Part shown: positions 1-9,008 of the stretch, in pieces | How the letters are laid out: each line of letters starts with the position of its first letter | How positions within the stretch are numbered: the first letter of the stretch is position 1 | Origin: Mycolicibacterium peregrinum | GTDB lineage: Bacteria > Actinomycetota > Actinomycetes > Mycobacteriales > Mycobacteriaceae | Reading direction: 5' to 3' | Length of the DNA: 64,000 nt | Assembly (NCBI RefSeq): GCF_002102345.1 | Contig: NZ_LQPP01000013.1 | Location: forward strand, 248,001 to 312,000 | Notes under the pieces: model-generated | Seen by the model: only the letters and a program-made list of their open reading frames with translations | What the model was told of the DNA's origin: nothing | Database searches by the model: none | Made by a program: the position numbers and the translations under genes

Positions 1-498
1 CGAAACCGTGTAGATCGCGGCGAACGTGTTGGCCGAACCGGGATACCAGAGGATGAGGTCGTTGATCGCCAGGGCCAGCCCGGCGACGGCCCCGGCGATC
101 AGCGCGACCGGCAACCCCCACCGGCGGTAGAGGAACACCGCGAAAACCAGTTCCGCGCCGAGCCCCTGCACCAGTCCGGATTCGAGCGTGAGCACGCCCC
201 ACTGGTTGCCCACCAACGCCGACACCGTGGCTGCGACGAGCTCGCCGTACAGGGCCGCGCCGGGCTTGCGGATCACCAGGGCGGTGAGCACGCCCGCGAA
301 CAGCCATCCGCCGGCGAGCAACGCCTGCAGTCCCGGAAGGGCGGCCGTCAACGGGGCGCCGATCGGGTTGGACGCGATGTTCCACACGACGAACACCAGC
401 CCGGCCGCCGTTGCGAGGACGCTGGCGACGACGATGTCCACGACCCGCCAGCGCAGGGCGCAGGCAGCGGGCGTGGTGTCAGTGGGCTGGGTGTTCAT
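1..498 (-). CDS. YkoE-type ECF transporter S component (partial)
   Basis: Partial gene reading off the left edge; 166 codons are visible from the ATG at 498 and no stop is present. The product is a hydrophobic, multi-helix membrane protein. After a short N-terminal tail it carries the conserved blocks RWRVVDIVVASVL, IRKPGAALYGE and GLVQGLGAELVFA, which are typical of YkoE, the substrate-binding S component of the energy-coupling-factor importer for thiamine or its pyrimidine precursor HMP. YkoE partners with an ATPase and a T component (YkoD, YkoC), which would lie beyond the left edge. An AGGAG Shine-Dalgarno sits about six bases upstream of the ATG, which fixes the start. I saw no TPP riboswitch in the 58 bp separating it from the upstream gene. 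Substrate is inferred from the family only. Confidence 0.85.
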   Translation of the reverse strand, partial: MNTQPTDTTPAACALRWRVVDIVVASVLATAAGLVFVVWNIASNPIGAPLTAALPGLQALLAGGWLFAGVLTALVIRKPGAALYGELVAATVSALVGNQWGVLTLESGLVQGLGAELVFAVFLYRRWGLPVALIAGAVAGLALAINDLILWYPGSANTFAAIYTVS

Positions 499-556
499 CG
501 ATCTCCTTTGTGGCAGGAGATCAGTATGGACTGCTCGTGATGGCGGGGGAGCCGGG

Positions 557-1009
557 CTATTGCCCGGACTGCATCGCCTGTGCGATCTCCTCGGGGCTGA
601 CCTCGCGCACCGGCTGGCCGAGTGACCACAGGTGGCCGAACGGGTCGCGCACGACGCCGTAGCGGTCGCCCCAGAACTGGTCTTCCAGCGGCATGACGAC
701 CTCGGCGCCGGCGTCGACGGCCTTGGCGAACTTGTCCTCGACATCGGTCACGGTGAGGTGGATGGTCACCGGGCTGCCGCCCAGCGCCTTGGGCGTCGAC
801 GGCTTGCCGTCGTTGTACTCGGGAAAGTCGTCGTTGAGCATGACCGTAGAGCCGTTGATGGTCAGCGCGGCGTGGATGAGTTTGCCGTCAGGTCCGGGCA
901 CCCGGCCCAGCTCGGTGGCACCGAATGCCTTGACGTAGAAGTCAATTGCCGCGGCGGCGTCGTCGACAACCAGATGCGGCAGGACTGCGGGTGTTACTTC
1001 GATCGCCAT
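557..1009 (-). CDS. VOC/glyoxalase-fold protein (Rv0887c-like)
   Basis: A 150-residue protein of the vicinal-oxygen-chelate (glyoxalase/bleomycin-resistance) superfamily, PhnB-like subgroup. It shows the family landmarks: an N-terminal strand with HLVVDDAAAAIDFYVKAFGA, a central HLTV strand and a C-terminal WGDRYGVVRDPFGHLWSL segment carrying the usual metal- or substrate-facing residues. A longer reading frame begins at 1054, but the ATG at 1009 has an ideal AGGAG ribosome-binding site seven bases upstream and gives the typical family N-terminus, so I chose it. It lies between citA and ykoE on the same strand, as the Rv0887c homologue lies near citA in M. tuberculosis. The enzyme activity, if any, cannot be told from sequence. 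Confidence 0.88.
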   Translation of the reverse strand: MAIEVTPAVLPHLVVDDAAAAIDFYVKAFGATELGRVPGPDGKLIHAALTINGSTVMLNDDFPEYNDGKPSTPKALGGSPVTIHLTVTDVEDKFAKAVDAGAEVVMPLEDQFWGDRYGVVRDPFGHLWSLGQPVREVSPEEIAQAMQSGQ

Positions 1010-1120
1010 GGTCTTCTCCTGGTGTGGGTGGGCGGTTTCAATGCAGACCCGCACGGCAGGCGGATCTCATCGGCGGACAGGTCCCATGCAACCACTGCCC
1101 TCTGACACCCGGACGAACCG

Positions 1121-1176
1121 CGAAACTACGCATCGTGACGGAAATGGGCCTGAACTCGTCAGAACCCGTAGTTTCG
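1121..1176. terminator. Nested inverted repeat downstream of citA
   Basis: Two 10-base arms (1121-1130 and 1167-1176) are perfect inverted complements, and a second 5-base pair (1136-1140 with 1157-1161) nests inside them. The structure lies in the 179-bp gap after the citA stop, where a transcription terminator would be expected. There is no U-tract on either strand, which is common for mycobacterial terminators, so the role is inferred. Confidence 0.4.
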
Positions 1177-1188
1177 GCCACCCGCGCA

Positions 1189-2304
1189 CTACGTGGCGAT
1201 CTTGTCCCATCCGGCGACCGACTGCACGCTGCGCGGTTCGGGGCCGACGTAGATGGCGGCCGGACGGACCAGCTTGCCCAGCCGTTTCTGTTCCATGATG
1301 TGCGCGCACCAGCCGGCGGTCCGGCCACAGGTGAACATCGCGGGCATCATCGAGGCGGGCACCTCGGCGAAGTCCAGGATCACCGCCGCCCAGAATTCGA
1401 CGTTGGTTTCGATGGCACGGTCCGGGCGCCGTTCGCGAAGCTCGGCCAGCGCCGCCTGCTCCAGGGCCGCGGCCACCTCGTAGCGGGGCGCCTCGAGTCG
1501 TTTCGCCGTGGCCCGCAGCACCCGGGCCCGCGGATCCTCGGCCCGGTACACGCGATGGCCGAAGCCCATCAGCTTGTCGCCGCGGTCCAGGATGGATTTC
1601 ACCACTGCGCGGGCGTCGCCGGACTTCTCGACCTCTTCGATCATCGGCAGCACGCGGGCCGGGGCCCCGCCGTGCAGCGGTCCGCTCATCGCGCCCACCG
1701 CACCCGACAGGGACGCTGCGACGTCGGCACCGGTGGAGGCGATCACCCGGGCGGTGAACGTCGACGCGTTCATCCCGTGCTCGGCGGCGGTGACCCAGTA
1801 GGCGTCGATCGCCTCGACGTGCCTGGGATCCGGGTCGCCCTGCCAGCGCGTCATGAAACGTGCCGTGACCGTGTCGCATTCATCGATCCGGCGCTGCGGC
1901 ACGGCGGGCTGATAGATGCCGCGGGCGGACTGGGCGACGTAGGACAGTGCCATCACCGAGGCCCGGGCCAACTGGTCACGTGCGGTGGTGTCGTCGATGT
2001 CCAACAGTGGCGCGTAGCCCCAGATAGGTGCCAGCATCGCCAGTCCGGCTTGGACGTCGACGCGGACGTCGCCGCTGTGGATGGGCAGCGGGAACGGCTC
2101 GGCAGGCGGCAGGCCCGTACCGAAACTGCCGTCGACCAGCAGTCCCCACACGTCGCCGAAGGTGACCCGGCGATCCACGAGTTCCTCGATGTCCACGCCC
2201 CGGTAGCGCAGCGCGCCGCCGTCCTTGTCCGGCTCGGCGATCTCTGTGGTGAAGGCGACGACGCCTTCGAGGCCGGCAACGAAGTCTTCCGGTACAGCTG
2301 GCAT
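1189..2304 (-). CDS. citA: Citrate synthase 2 (CitA)
   Basis: A 371-residue citrate synthase, the shorter actinobacterial paralogue called CitA (Rv0889c), which condenses acetyl-CoA with oxaloacetate in the cytoplasm. Landmarks are [10 protein letters not shown] (His176), GPLHGG (His211) and [14 protein letters not shown] (His250). At the place where most citrate synthases have the catalytic Asp (motif PNVD) this protein has NVE, Glu303. The start ATG at 2304 faces the pdxH start across 41 bp, so the two share a short divergent promoter region. The window also contains the main citrate synthase gltA2, so this is likely an accessory isozyme. Function is well supported by family; the division of labour between the two enzymes is inference. 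Confidence 0.95.
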   Translation of the reverse strand: MPAVPEDFVAGLEGVVAFTTEIAEPDKDGGALRYRGVDIEELVDRRVTFGDVWGLLVDGSFGTGLPPAEPFPLPIHSGDVRVDVQAGLAMLAPIWGYAPLLDIDDTTARDQLARASVMALSYVAQSARGIYQPAVPQRRIDECDTVTARFMTRWQGDPDPRHVEAIDAYWVTAAEHGMNASTFTARVIASTGADVAASLSGAVGAMSGPLHGGAPARVLPMIEEVEKSGDARAVVKSILDRGDKLMGFGHRVYRAEDPRARVLRATAKRLEAPRYEVAAALEQAALAELRERRPDRAIETNVEFWAAVILDFAEVPASMMPAMFTCGRTAGWCAHIMEQKRLGKLVRPAAIYVGPEPRSVQSVAGWDKIAT

Positions 2305-2345
2305 GGCCAGATTGTTGCACCAAGTCCAGGCGTAGCGTTACCGCG

Positions 2346-3059
2346 GTGGCCATACCCTCCGGACCAGCCCCTGAACACGACCAACACGACCTGGCTGCCA
2401 TGCGGGTGGACTACGTGGAGAAGGACGGTTGCGGCGACCTGGACGTCGACTGGCTCGGCGAGGACCCGGCAACCGGATGGCTGACGCTGTTGCGCACCTG
2501 GCTGGCCGATGCGTTCCGCGCCGGGGTGGCGGAGGCCAATGCCATGGTCGTGGCCACCACCGACGGCGAGGGAAGACCCGTCACGCGAACCGTGTTGTGC
2601 AAGAGCATGGACGAGACAGGCATCACGTTCTACACCAACTATGACTCCGCCAAGGGGGCACAGCTGGCCGCGCATCCGTATGCGTCGGCGACCTTCCCCT
2701 GGTACCGGCTGGGACGTCAGGTCCATGTGCGCGGTCCAGTGACCAAGGTGAGCCGTGAGGCCACCCAGGAGTACTGGTCCAAGCGTCCCCGCGGTTCGCA
2801 GCTGGGTGCGTGGGCCTCGCAGCAGTCGAGCCCGATCGCGTCGCGCCCGGCGCTGCTCGACCAGCTCGCCGAGGTGACGGCGCGGTTCGCCGATCTCGAA
2901 ATGGTTCCGGTGCCGCCGAACTGGGGCGGCTACCTGATCGCGCCCGAGAGCGTGGAGTTCTGGCAGGGCCGGGAGAACCGGGTACACAACCGAATTCGCG
3001 TGATCTTCGCCGCCGGGCCGGCATCGGGTGAGGCGCGTGCCGAACGCCTCCAGCCCTAG
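2346..3059 (+). CDS. pdxH: Pyridoxamine 5'-phosphate oxidase
   Basis: A 237-residue FMN enzyme that oxidises pyridoxamine or pyridoxine 5'-phosphate to pyridoxal 5'-phosphate, the last step of PLP synthesis and salvage. Family blocks are clear: [21 protein letters not shown], the [15 protein letters not shown] segment, [15 protein letters not shown] and the C-terminal [24 protein letters not shown] substrate and FMN contacts, ending RLQP as in other mycobacterial PdxH proteins. The GTG start at 2346 is the longest option; an internal ATG at 2400 ([10 protein letters not shown]) is possible. The stop codon overlaps the GTG of the following MFS gene by one base, so the two are translationally coupled. 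Confidence 0.95.
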   Translation: MAIPSGPAPEHDQHDLAAMRVDYVEKDGCGDLDVDWLGEDPATGWLTLLRTWLADAFRAGVAEANAMVVATTDGEGRPVTRTVLCKSMDETGITFYTNYDSAKGAQLAAHPYASATFPWYRLGRQVHVRGPVTKVSREATQEYWSKRPRGSQLGAWASQQSSPIASRPALLDQLAEVTARFADLEMVPVPPNWGGYLIAPESVEFWQGRENRVHNRIRVIFAAGPASGEARAERLQP

Positions 3060-4375
3060 TGCGTAGGTTCTTCGCCGACACCACACCGCTGCGCACCCCG
3101 GACTTCCGGCGGCTGTGGGTGGCCGGGATCCCCACGGTCATCGGTGCCAACTTGACCATCTTCGCGGTGCCGGTGCAGCTGTACGTGCTCACCGAGAACT
3201 CCGCCTACGTCGGATTGTCCGGCCTGTTCGCGCTCGTCCCGCTGGTGGTCTTCGGCCTGTGGGGCGGAGCCTGGGCCGACGCGATGGACCGCAGGCTGCT
3301 GCTGATCATCGCCTCGATCGGCCTGGCTGTGTCATCGGTGCTGTTGTGGCTGCAGGCCGCGCTGGCACTGAACAACGTGTGGGTGGTGCTGTGCCTGCTG
3401 TCGGTGCAGCAGGCGTTCTTCGCGATCAACAGCCCGACCCGGTCGGCGGCGATCCCACGGATGCTGCCGGGCGACCAGTTGCCCGCGGCGAACGCGCTGA
3501 ACATGACGGTCTTCCAGTTCGGTGCGATCGTCGGCCCGCTGCTGGCCGGGGTGATGTTGCACTGGGTGGACCTGTCGACGCTGTATCTGATCGACGCCAT
3601 CTGCTGCCTGGTGCCGATCTGGGCCACCTTCCGGCTGGCGCCGATGCCGCCGGTCAGCACCGAGGAGGGCGGCTCCCGATGGGGCCTTACGGCGGTGTTG
3701 GACGGTTTCCGCTACCTCGCCGGTAACCGGGTGGTGCTGATGTCGTTCGTCGTCGACCTGGTCGCGATGATCTTCGGGATGCCGCGGGCACTGTTCCCGC
3801 AGATGGCGCACGAGAGCTTCGGTGGTCCGGTGGAGGGCGGCGCGGCCATGGCGTTGCTGGCGGCGGCGATGTCGGTGGGTGCGGTGGCCGGTGGCGTCTT
3901 CTCGGGCTGGTTGCCGCGGATCCGCAGGCAGGGGTTGGCCGTGGTCGTGGCCATCGTGGTGTGGGGCGTGGCGATGGCCGGGTTCGGTGTCGCCGGTGGG
4001 GCGGCAGGTGGTAGCGCCGGGCTGGTGTTGTGGATTGCGTTGGCGTTCTTGGCCGTTGGTGGCGCGGCCGATATGGTGTCGGCCGCGTTCCGGTCGACGA
4101 TCCTGCAGCAGGCGGCCTCGGACGAGCTGCGTGGCCGGCTACAGGGGGTCTTCACGGTCGTGGTCGCAGGTGGCCCGCGACTGGCGGACACATTGCACGG
4201 CGCGGCAGCGGCGGCGGTGGGCACCACGGTCGCCGCGGCGGGCGGCGGGGCGCTGGTGATCGTCGGTGTGCTGATCGCCGCGCTCGCGGTGCCGGCGTTC
4301 GTGCGCTACCGGGTGGGCGCGGACGGCGCACAGGCGACCGTCCCGCAGGAACAGTCCGAGGCTGACAAAGTATGA
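3059..4375 (+). CDS. MFS exporter (EntS/MFS_3-like)
   Basis: A 438-residue, very hydrophobic protein of the major facilitator superfamily with about twelve predicted membrane helices. The N-terminus (TPDFRRLWVAGIPTVIGANLTIFAVPVQLY) and the loop GGAWADAMDRRLLL match the drug or siderophore exporter branch related to EntS. The second half carries a comparable loop after FRSTILQQAASDELRGRLQGVFTVV. Substrate is unknown. The GTG start overlaps the pdxH stop by one base, so it is probably co-transcribed with pdxH; the TetR-family gene 81 bp downstream is a candidate regulator. Confidence 0.85.
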   Translation: MRRFFADTTPLRTPDFRRLWVAGIPTVIGANLTIFAVPVQLYVLTENSAYVGLSGLFALVPLVVFGLWGGAWADAMDRRLLLIIASIGLAVSSVLLWLQAALALNNVWVVLCLLSVQQAFFAINSPTRSAAIPRMLPGDQLPAANALNMTVFQFGAIVGPLLAGVMLHWVDLSTLYLIDAICCLVPIWATFRLAPMPPVSTEEGGSRWGLTAVLDGFRYLAGNRVVLMSFVVDLVAMIFGMPRALFPQMAHESFGGPVEGGAAMALLAAAMSVGAVAGGVFSGWLPRIRRQGLAVVVAIVVWGVAMAGFGVAGGAAGGSAGLVLWIALAFLAVGGAADMVSAAFRSTILQQAASDELRGRLQGVFTVVVAGGPRLADTLHGAAAAAVGTTVAAAGGGALVIVGVLIAALAVPAFVRYRVGADGAQATVPQEQSEADKV

Positions 4376-4442
4376 CGACCGGCGAATGGCACTGAGCGCC
4401 ACATAGTTGCCGAAATGGACCGAAAAGCAGGCCTTTGAGGGC

Positions 4443-4448
4443 TAACAT
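4443..4448 (+). promoter_or_regulatory. Putative -10 element for a leaderless tetR transcript
   Basis: TAACAT fits the mycobacterial TANNNT -10 consensus and is followed by eight bases and then the GTG start at 4457, the spacing seen for leaderless mycobacterial mRNAs. No Shine-Dalgarno is visible before the GTG, consistent with leaderless initiation. Inferred from sequence only. Confidence 0.45.
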
Positions 4449-4456
4449 CCGATCTC

Positions 4457-5095
4457 GTGGTTGACGGGATGCGCCAGGCCGAGACCGGATTGCGGGAACG
4501 CAAGAAGCAGCGCACCCGGGCGATGCTGATCGAGGCCGCGATCGACCTGTGCGACCGCCAGGGGTTCGAGAACACCACCGTCGAGCAGATCGCGGCGGTC
4601 GCGGATGTCTCCCCACGCACCTTCAGCCGCTACTTCACCACCAAGGATGCGGTGGTGCTGGCTTTCGTCGACGAGGTGATCGAGAGCGTGGCGGTCGAGT
4701 TGACGGCGCAGCCGGCCGACATCGGCCATCTCGAGGCGCTGTACCGCGCTCACGTGCAGGCCTTCCTCAAGACCAAGGCCGCGCCGCCGACCCAGCTCAC
4801 GGCCGATCGGCTGTTGGCCTCGGCGCGCATCGTCACGTCGTCGCCGGCGTTGATGCACACCGCATCGCAGTTCCGGGCGGATGCGGTCAACGTCGCGCTG
4901 GCCCGGCGGATGGACGTGCCCGGTGACGATCGCCGGCTCAAGCTGACGGCCGTGGTGTGGGGTTCGATCATCATGACGGCCATCGCCGAGCTGGGTTCTC
5001 GGGCCGATTGGGCTTCGGTGAGCGTGGACGACATCGTCGACAAGATCAAGGCGACGTACGCCGATTTCCTGGCGGTCGTCGAGGGCGCGGGATAG
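4457..5095 (+). CDS. TetR-family transcriptional regulator
   Basis: A 212-residue TetR/AcrR regulator. The DNA-binding domain occupies roughly residues 13-60: a basic entry (ERKKQRTRAMLIEAAIDLC) followed by the helix-turn-helix TTVEQIAAVADVSPRTFSRYFTTKDAV. The remaining C-terminal helices are of the variable ligand-binding or dimerisation type. The start is taken as GTG 4457 because a -10-like TAACAT sits eight bases upstream; ATG 4469 is an alternative. It may control the upstream pdxH-MFS pair or the large cluster that follows. Ligand and targets are unknown. Confidence 0.88.
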   Translation: MVDGMRQAETGLRERKKQRTRAMLIEAAIDLCDRQGFENTTVEQIAAVADVSPRTFSRYFTTKDAVVLAFVDEVIESVAVELTAQPADIGHLEALYRAHVQAFLKTKAAPPTQLTADRLLASARIVTSSPALMHTASQFRADAVNVALARRMDVPGDDRRLKLTAVVWGSIIMTAIAELGSRADWASVSVDDIVDKIKATYADFLAVVEGAG

Positions 5096-5335
5096 CTCGC
5101 GGGAGCCCCACATCCGGGAATCTTGGCGCGCAGCCGACCCCACAGATGCGGTTAGGCTCAATCGGCCGCGAATGAATGCGAAGTATCGGCAGTATTCGAC
5201 GGGTTTGGTGGCGCAATTCAGCGAACGCCGCTGCGCACGGCGGCACCGGGCCCGATTACCATCGAATCTTCGGATCGTCGTCGGCTGGCGATCGCTGTTC
5301 GGCGGGGTCAACGAGCAATGGGTGGGGAAAAGCAG

Positions 5336-5542
5336 ATGACAGACGGCTGGCACGGGGACGGCCCGGCTGATCCATTTGGCAACAACCCATTCGGCGGCCC
5401 ACGACGGGCGATCGCTTCGGCCAACCATGGGGTGGCCGTACAGCCTGCTTCGATAGCATCACGTGGTGCGGTTCGGGGGTCTGGTTTCGCTTTCAACGGT
5501 GGGCCTCCCACGCTGCGCCGACCTGGCCCGACCGAGAACTGA
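5336..5542 (+). CDS. Small Pro/Phe/Gly-rich ORF at the head of the GTPase/tubulin-like cluster
   Basis: A 68-residue ORF preceded by GGTGGGGAAAAG, a possible ribosome-binding site. Its N-terminus, ending in PADPFGNNPFGG, has the same repeated PFG motif that opens or closes several other proteins of this cluster. The second half shows poorer codon bias and no recognisable domain. It could be a genuine short protein, a leader peptide, or the remnant of a longer gene whose 3' part has decayed. The next gene starts 21 bases after its stop. The 240 bp before it (5096-5335) contain no convincing gene; a TAGGCT at about 5152 and TACCAT at about 5257 are only weak -10 candidates. Confidence 0.45.
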   Translation: MTDGWHGDGPADPFGNNPFGGPRRAIASANHGVAVQPASIASRGAVRGSGFAFNGGPPTLRRPGPTEN

Positions 5543-5563
5543 AGACGGAAGGATTGGTGGCGT

Positions 5564-6145
5564 TTGAGCACCCCGAGTCCATTCGATTTCAGCGACTTCG
5601 GCCCCCCGGCCCGGCCCGGGCCCTCCGGCCCGCCCGCCGGCCCCGGCGGGCATCCCGCACCAGGTCCGGGTGGGCCCTCGTCGGGTTTCGACCCGTGGGC
5701 CGGCGCACCCGCCCAGGCCCAGCCCCAGCGCGCGTCGCACGAGGTCTTCGGGGGGCCGCCTGCCGGCCAACCCATGGGGGCGCAGGACGCGTTCGGTCAA
5801 CCCATCACCGTCGGGCCGGGAGCGGCCGCGCTACGGACCACCGGACCACCGTTGATCTGGTTTGCGGTGGCGCTCGCACTGGCGCTGGCCGGAGTGATCG
5901 TCGCGGTGATCGGCGCGATCATGGGACCGATGATCGTCACGGCGGTCGCGGGCTGGTTGTTGGCCGGGCCGGTGGCCATCGGCGCGCTGGCGGTCTACAC
6001 CCGGGTGGACACCCGGCGCCGCACGGATGCCATCTACTCGGCGCCGAACTGGACATCGACGCTGTACTGGGCGGTCCTTGCGGTGTGCCTGGTGGGTATC
6101 GCCGTCGGGGCCTGGCAGATCGCCCTGTGGGCGGGCAGGCTCTAG
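5564..6145 (+). CDS. Proline/glycine-rich membrane protein of the cluster
   Basis: A 193-residue protein. About the first 85 residues are very rich in Pro and Gly (it opens STPSPFDFSDFGPP) and should be a disordered cytoplasmic tail. The C-terminal half holds three hydrophobic segments: roughly residues 92-117 and 120-145, a charged loop DTRRRTDAIYS, then 165-190. I recognise no named family. TTG 5564 is the only in-frame start after the preceding stop, and GGAAGGA ten bases upstream supports it. It ends four bases before the exported vWA gene and is the first membrane component of the likely operon. A role as a membrane anchor or partner is inference. Confidence 0.75.
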   Translation: MSTPSPFDFSDFGPPARPGPSGPPAGPGGHPAPGPGGPSSGFDPWAGAPAQAQPQRASHEVFGGPPAGQPMGAQDAFGQPITVGPGAAALRTTGPPLIWFAVALALALAGVIVAVIGAIMGPMIVTAVAGWLLAGPVAIGALAVYTRVDTRRRTDAIYSAPNWTSTLYWAVLAVCLVGIAVGAWQIALWAGRL

Positions 6146-6149
6146 AGCG

Positions 6150-9008
6150 ATGACGAGGGGATTGCACAAGGGATTTGTGCGCGTCGTCGCCACGATGGTG
6201 CTGGTCGTGTTGACCGGGCTGGCGACCGTGCTGGTGGGTTTGACCCTCCCGACCGCGTCGGCGCAGGAATCGGCCGGCGGTGCGAAGCGCTTCGGTGCGT
6301 GTCTGGCCGCGCAGAAGACTGGTGACCTGCTGCTGTTGTTCGACGAGTCGAGCAGCTTGCAGCAAAGCGATCCACAGGGCGCGCGGGTGCAGGCCGCCCG
6401 CTACCTGCTGCAGACCCTGGGGCGCTATGTCGGACGGGTGGATGCGGACCTCGAGGTGGCGTCGGCCGGCTTCTCCGACACCTACACCCCGGAACACGAC
6501 TGGACCCGCCTCACCGATGCCAACGCCGGTGACCTGGCGCAGCAGCTGGGCAGCCTGGAGTCCAAGAACACCGGCATCGACACCGACTATTGGATAGCTC
6601 TGGACGGGGCACGCCAGGCGTTGGCGGCCCGCGCGAAGAACACCGAGGGCGGCCAACGCTGCCAGGCGATCGCGTGGTTCTCCGACGGCAAGATCGACTT
6701 CACCTCGCGCGACGTGGCCAAGCCGTACGCCGAAGGCGTCGACCTGAGCAGCCAGGACGGGGTCGATCAGGCCCGGCAGCGCGCGATCGAGTCGATCTGC
6801 CGGTCCGGCGGCGTGGCCGATCAGGTGCGGTCGTCGGGGATCGTCATGCTCGGTATCGGCCTGGGTGCCACCACGGCTCCGGCGGACTTCGACGTGATGA
6901 GCGCGATCAGCACGGGGAAGGGTCTCGCGGGGAAGACCTGTGGGGACAAGACCGATCCGGTGCCGGGTGACTTCTATTCGGTGGCCGACATCGACGACAT
7001 GCTGTTCGCGTTCGACGCGCTCAACCCGGACCCGGGTATCGAGGGCCAGGGTGCGGTGTGTCAGCTGCAGGTGTGCCCGGAGGCCAAGCACAACTTCGTG
7101 CTGGACCGCTCGATCAAGTCGGTGACCATCCTCGGCTCCGGCGACGTGCCCGGCGTGGTGCCGTATCTGGTGTCGCCGTCGGGTCAGACCGTCGAGTTGC
7201 CGCGCAAAGACGGCTCGACCGACATCGACGTCGCGGGCGTCAAGGTGACTTATGAGTGGTTGTCCGAGACCGGGCAGAACATCGTCATGCAGAACACCGG
7301 TGGCGGCGAATGGATCGGCCAGTGGGGCATCGTCTACGTCGACACCGCCGGTAAGCACCCCGACGCGGTGTCGAAGGTCAGCATCCACATCTCCACCGAC
7401 ATCTTCCCGGCCCTGGTCAGCAGTGACGGCAAGCAAGGGCCTGACATCACATGGCACAGCGGCCAGACCCTGGACGGGGTGACCTTCGGCCTGGTCGACG
7501 GGCAGAACAAGCCGGTGACGCCCACCGACCTGGTTGGTTCGGCCATGCTGTCAGCGCAACTGGTGCCTGCCGGGGCCGCACCCATCGAACTGCTCGCCAA
7601 TGTCCCGAAGGAGGACATCGGCAAGCCGGTGAAGGTCGATCTGAGCCAAGTCGAGCCGGGCCCGGCCACGTTGAAGATGTCGTTGGTCGTCACCACCGCA
7701 CCGGCAGTAGACCTGACGGGTGTGCAGGTCGCGCCCGGCACCCAGTTGTCGCCGCAGAACGTCGACGTCAACCTGCAGATCCTGCCGAAGCTGGGCCTGC
7801 CGTCGCCGGGCGAGCGGATCGACTTCGGCAGCGTCCAGGCCACAGAGGGAGCGACCGCGTCGCTGAACATCACCGGCCCGGGCTGCGTGTGGATCGCCGA
7901 TTCCGACGCCGTCACGGTAGAGGCTGGCCCGGAGGGTATCGGCACACCGAAGGTGACCTCGGCGGCGAACTCGAGCGGCAATTGCCTGAAGCTGCAGGAG
8001 GGGCAGACCGGAAAGCTGGAAGTCACTCTGCGCACCGAGCAGGACGGGCACGGCGGCCTCAACGGCACGGTCCCGCTGCACGTTGCCGCGCTCGAGAACC
8101 CCGATGACTCGCAGACGGTCCAGGTGCCGTTCACCGCATCGTTGATCAAGCCGCTGAGCACCGTCAACTTCGTGCTGGTGCTGATCGCCGCGCTCCTGCT
8201 CGGCCCGGGCATCCCGCTTGGGTTGCTGTACCTGTCGAAGTGGTGGGTGAGCAAGATCCCCGACATCCCGCTGTTGGCCGAACGGATCCGGGCCGAGGTG
8301 CGCTCGGACATCGCGCTGCGGGACGGCGAACCGTTCGCGATGGTCGACACCGATCTGGTCAACCCGGTACCCGGGCTGGCCGGCGGTACGCGTCGGCTCT
8401 CGGTGCTGGGAACGACGCTGACCGTGGTGCTGGGCCGCAGCCCGTTCGGCGCGGGCCACGTCAGCGTCGACGCCGGCCACCTGGTCACCACCGGTTCCGA
8501 ATTGCCGGCCACCGACGCCACGGGCCTGCACGCGGTCCTGCCGCTGGCGGTGCACAACACCTGGGTGGTGTTGCACGATCCGCGTGGCCCGTCCACCGAG
8601 GCCGAGGTGTTGTTGCTGGTCAGTGGCAACACGGACATCGCGGCGCGGGAAAAGCTCTACGAAGAGGTGGCGCGCCGGCTGCCCGAGGTCCTCAACGGCC
8701 TGCGGTTGCGGGCCGTCCAGGCCGGGCTGGCCTCACCGCACGACGATGCCGGGCCGGGCGCATCCCCGTTCGGTGACACCGCGGTGGGAGCGCCCGTCGG
8801 CTACGACCCGTTCGCCGACAGTGCACAACCGTCGGGACCTCAGTCCATGGGACCGCCGTCGATGGGCGCGCCCCCGTCGGGACCGCCGCCTTCGGGGCCC
8901 GCGCCGATGGGTCCGCCGCCTTCGGGGCCCGGCCCCGGTCGGCCTGGGCCGGCCCAGCCACAGCGGTATGACAGCGATCCGTTCAATCCGTTTGGAGAAG
9001 GAGCCTGA
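6150..9008 (+). CDS. Exported, membrane-anchored vWA-domain protein
   Basis: A 952-residue single-pass membrane protein. Residues 1 to about 37 are a Sec signal peptide (basic start, hydrophobic core, TASAQ cleavage region). Residues about 58-300 form a von Willebrand A domain with a MIDAS metal site: Asp65-x-Ser67-x-Ser69 in LLLLFDESSS and Asp179 in WFSDGK. Next comes a long extracytoplasmic beta-rich region, then one transmembrane helix (about 672-700, FVLVLIAALLLGPGIPLGLLYL). A cytoplasmic part of about 250 residues follows, ending in a proline-rich tail that closes with DPFNPFGEGA. ATG 6150 is chosen because it gives an intact signal peptide; the longer frame would start inside the upstream gene. 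Its stop overlaps the tubulin-like gene. A ligand-sensing role that signals inward is plausible but inferred. Confidence 0.85.
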   Translation: MTRGLHKGFVRVVATMVLVVLTGLATVLVGLTLPTASAQESAGGAKRFGACLAAQKTGDLLLLFDESSSLQQSDPQGARVQAARYLLQTLGRYVGRVDADLEVASAGFSDTYTPEHDWTRLTDANAGDLAQQLGSLESKNTGIDTDYWIALDGARQALAARAKNTEGGQRCQAIAWFSDGKIDFTSRDVAKPYAEGVDLSSQDGVDQARQRAIESICRSGGVADQVRSSGIVMLGIGLGATTAPADFDVMSAISTGKGLAGKTCGDKTDPVPGDFYSVADIDDMLFAFDALNPDPGIEGQGAVCQLQVCPEAKHNFVLDRSIKSVTILGSGDVPGVVPYLVSPSGQTVELPRKDGSTDIDVAGVKVTYEWLSETGQNIVMQNTGGGEWIGQWGIVYVDTAGKHPDAVSKVSIHISTDIFPALVSSDGKQGPDITWHSGQTLDGVTFGLVDGQNKPVTPTDLVGSAMLSAQLVPAGAAPIELLANVPKEDIGKPVKVDLSQVEPGPATLKMSLVVTTAPAVDLTGVQVAPGTQLSPQNVDVNLQILPKLGLPSPGERIDFGSVQATEGATASLNITGPGCVWIADSDAVTVEAGPEGIGTPKVTSAANSSGNCLKLQEGQTGKLEVTLRTEQDGHGGLNGTVPLHVAALENPDDSQTVQVPFTASLIKPLSTVNFVLVLIAALLLGPGIPLGLLYLSKWWVSKIPDIPLLAERIRAEVRSDIALRDGEPFAMVDTDLVNPVPGLAGGTRRLSVLGTTLTVVLGRSPFGAGHVSVDAGHLVTTGSELPATDATGLHAVLPLAVHNTWVVLHDPRGPSTEAEVLLLVSGNTDIAAREKLYEEVARRLPEVLNGLRLRAVQAGLASPHDDAGPGASPFGDTAVGAPVGYDPFADSAQPSGPQSMGPPSMGAPPSGPPPSGPAPMGPPPSGPGPGRPGPAQPQRYDSDPFNPFGEGA

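Noticed and set aside
946..2484. A 512-codon open frame on the plus strand across citA
   Set aside because: It is antisense to citA with Arg/Gly/His-rich, low-complexity composition typical of GC-rich shadow frames.
5176..5370. A 64-codon plus-strand frame upstream of the cluster
   Set aside because: No ribosome site, atypical composition and overlap with the better ORF at 5336.
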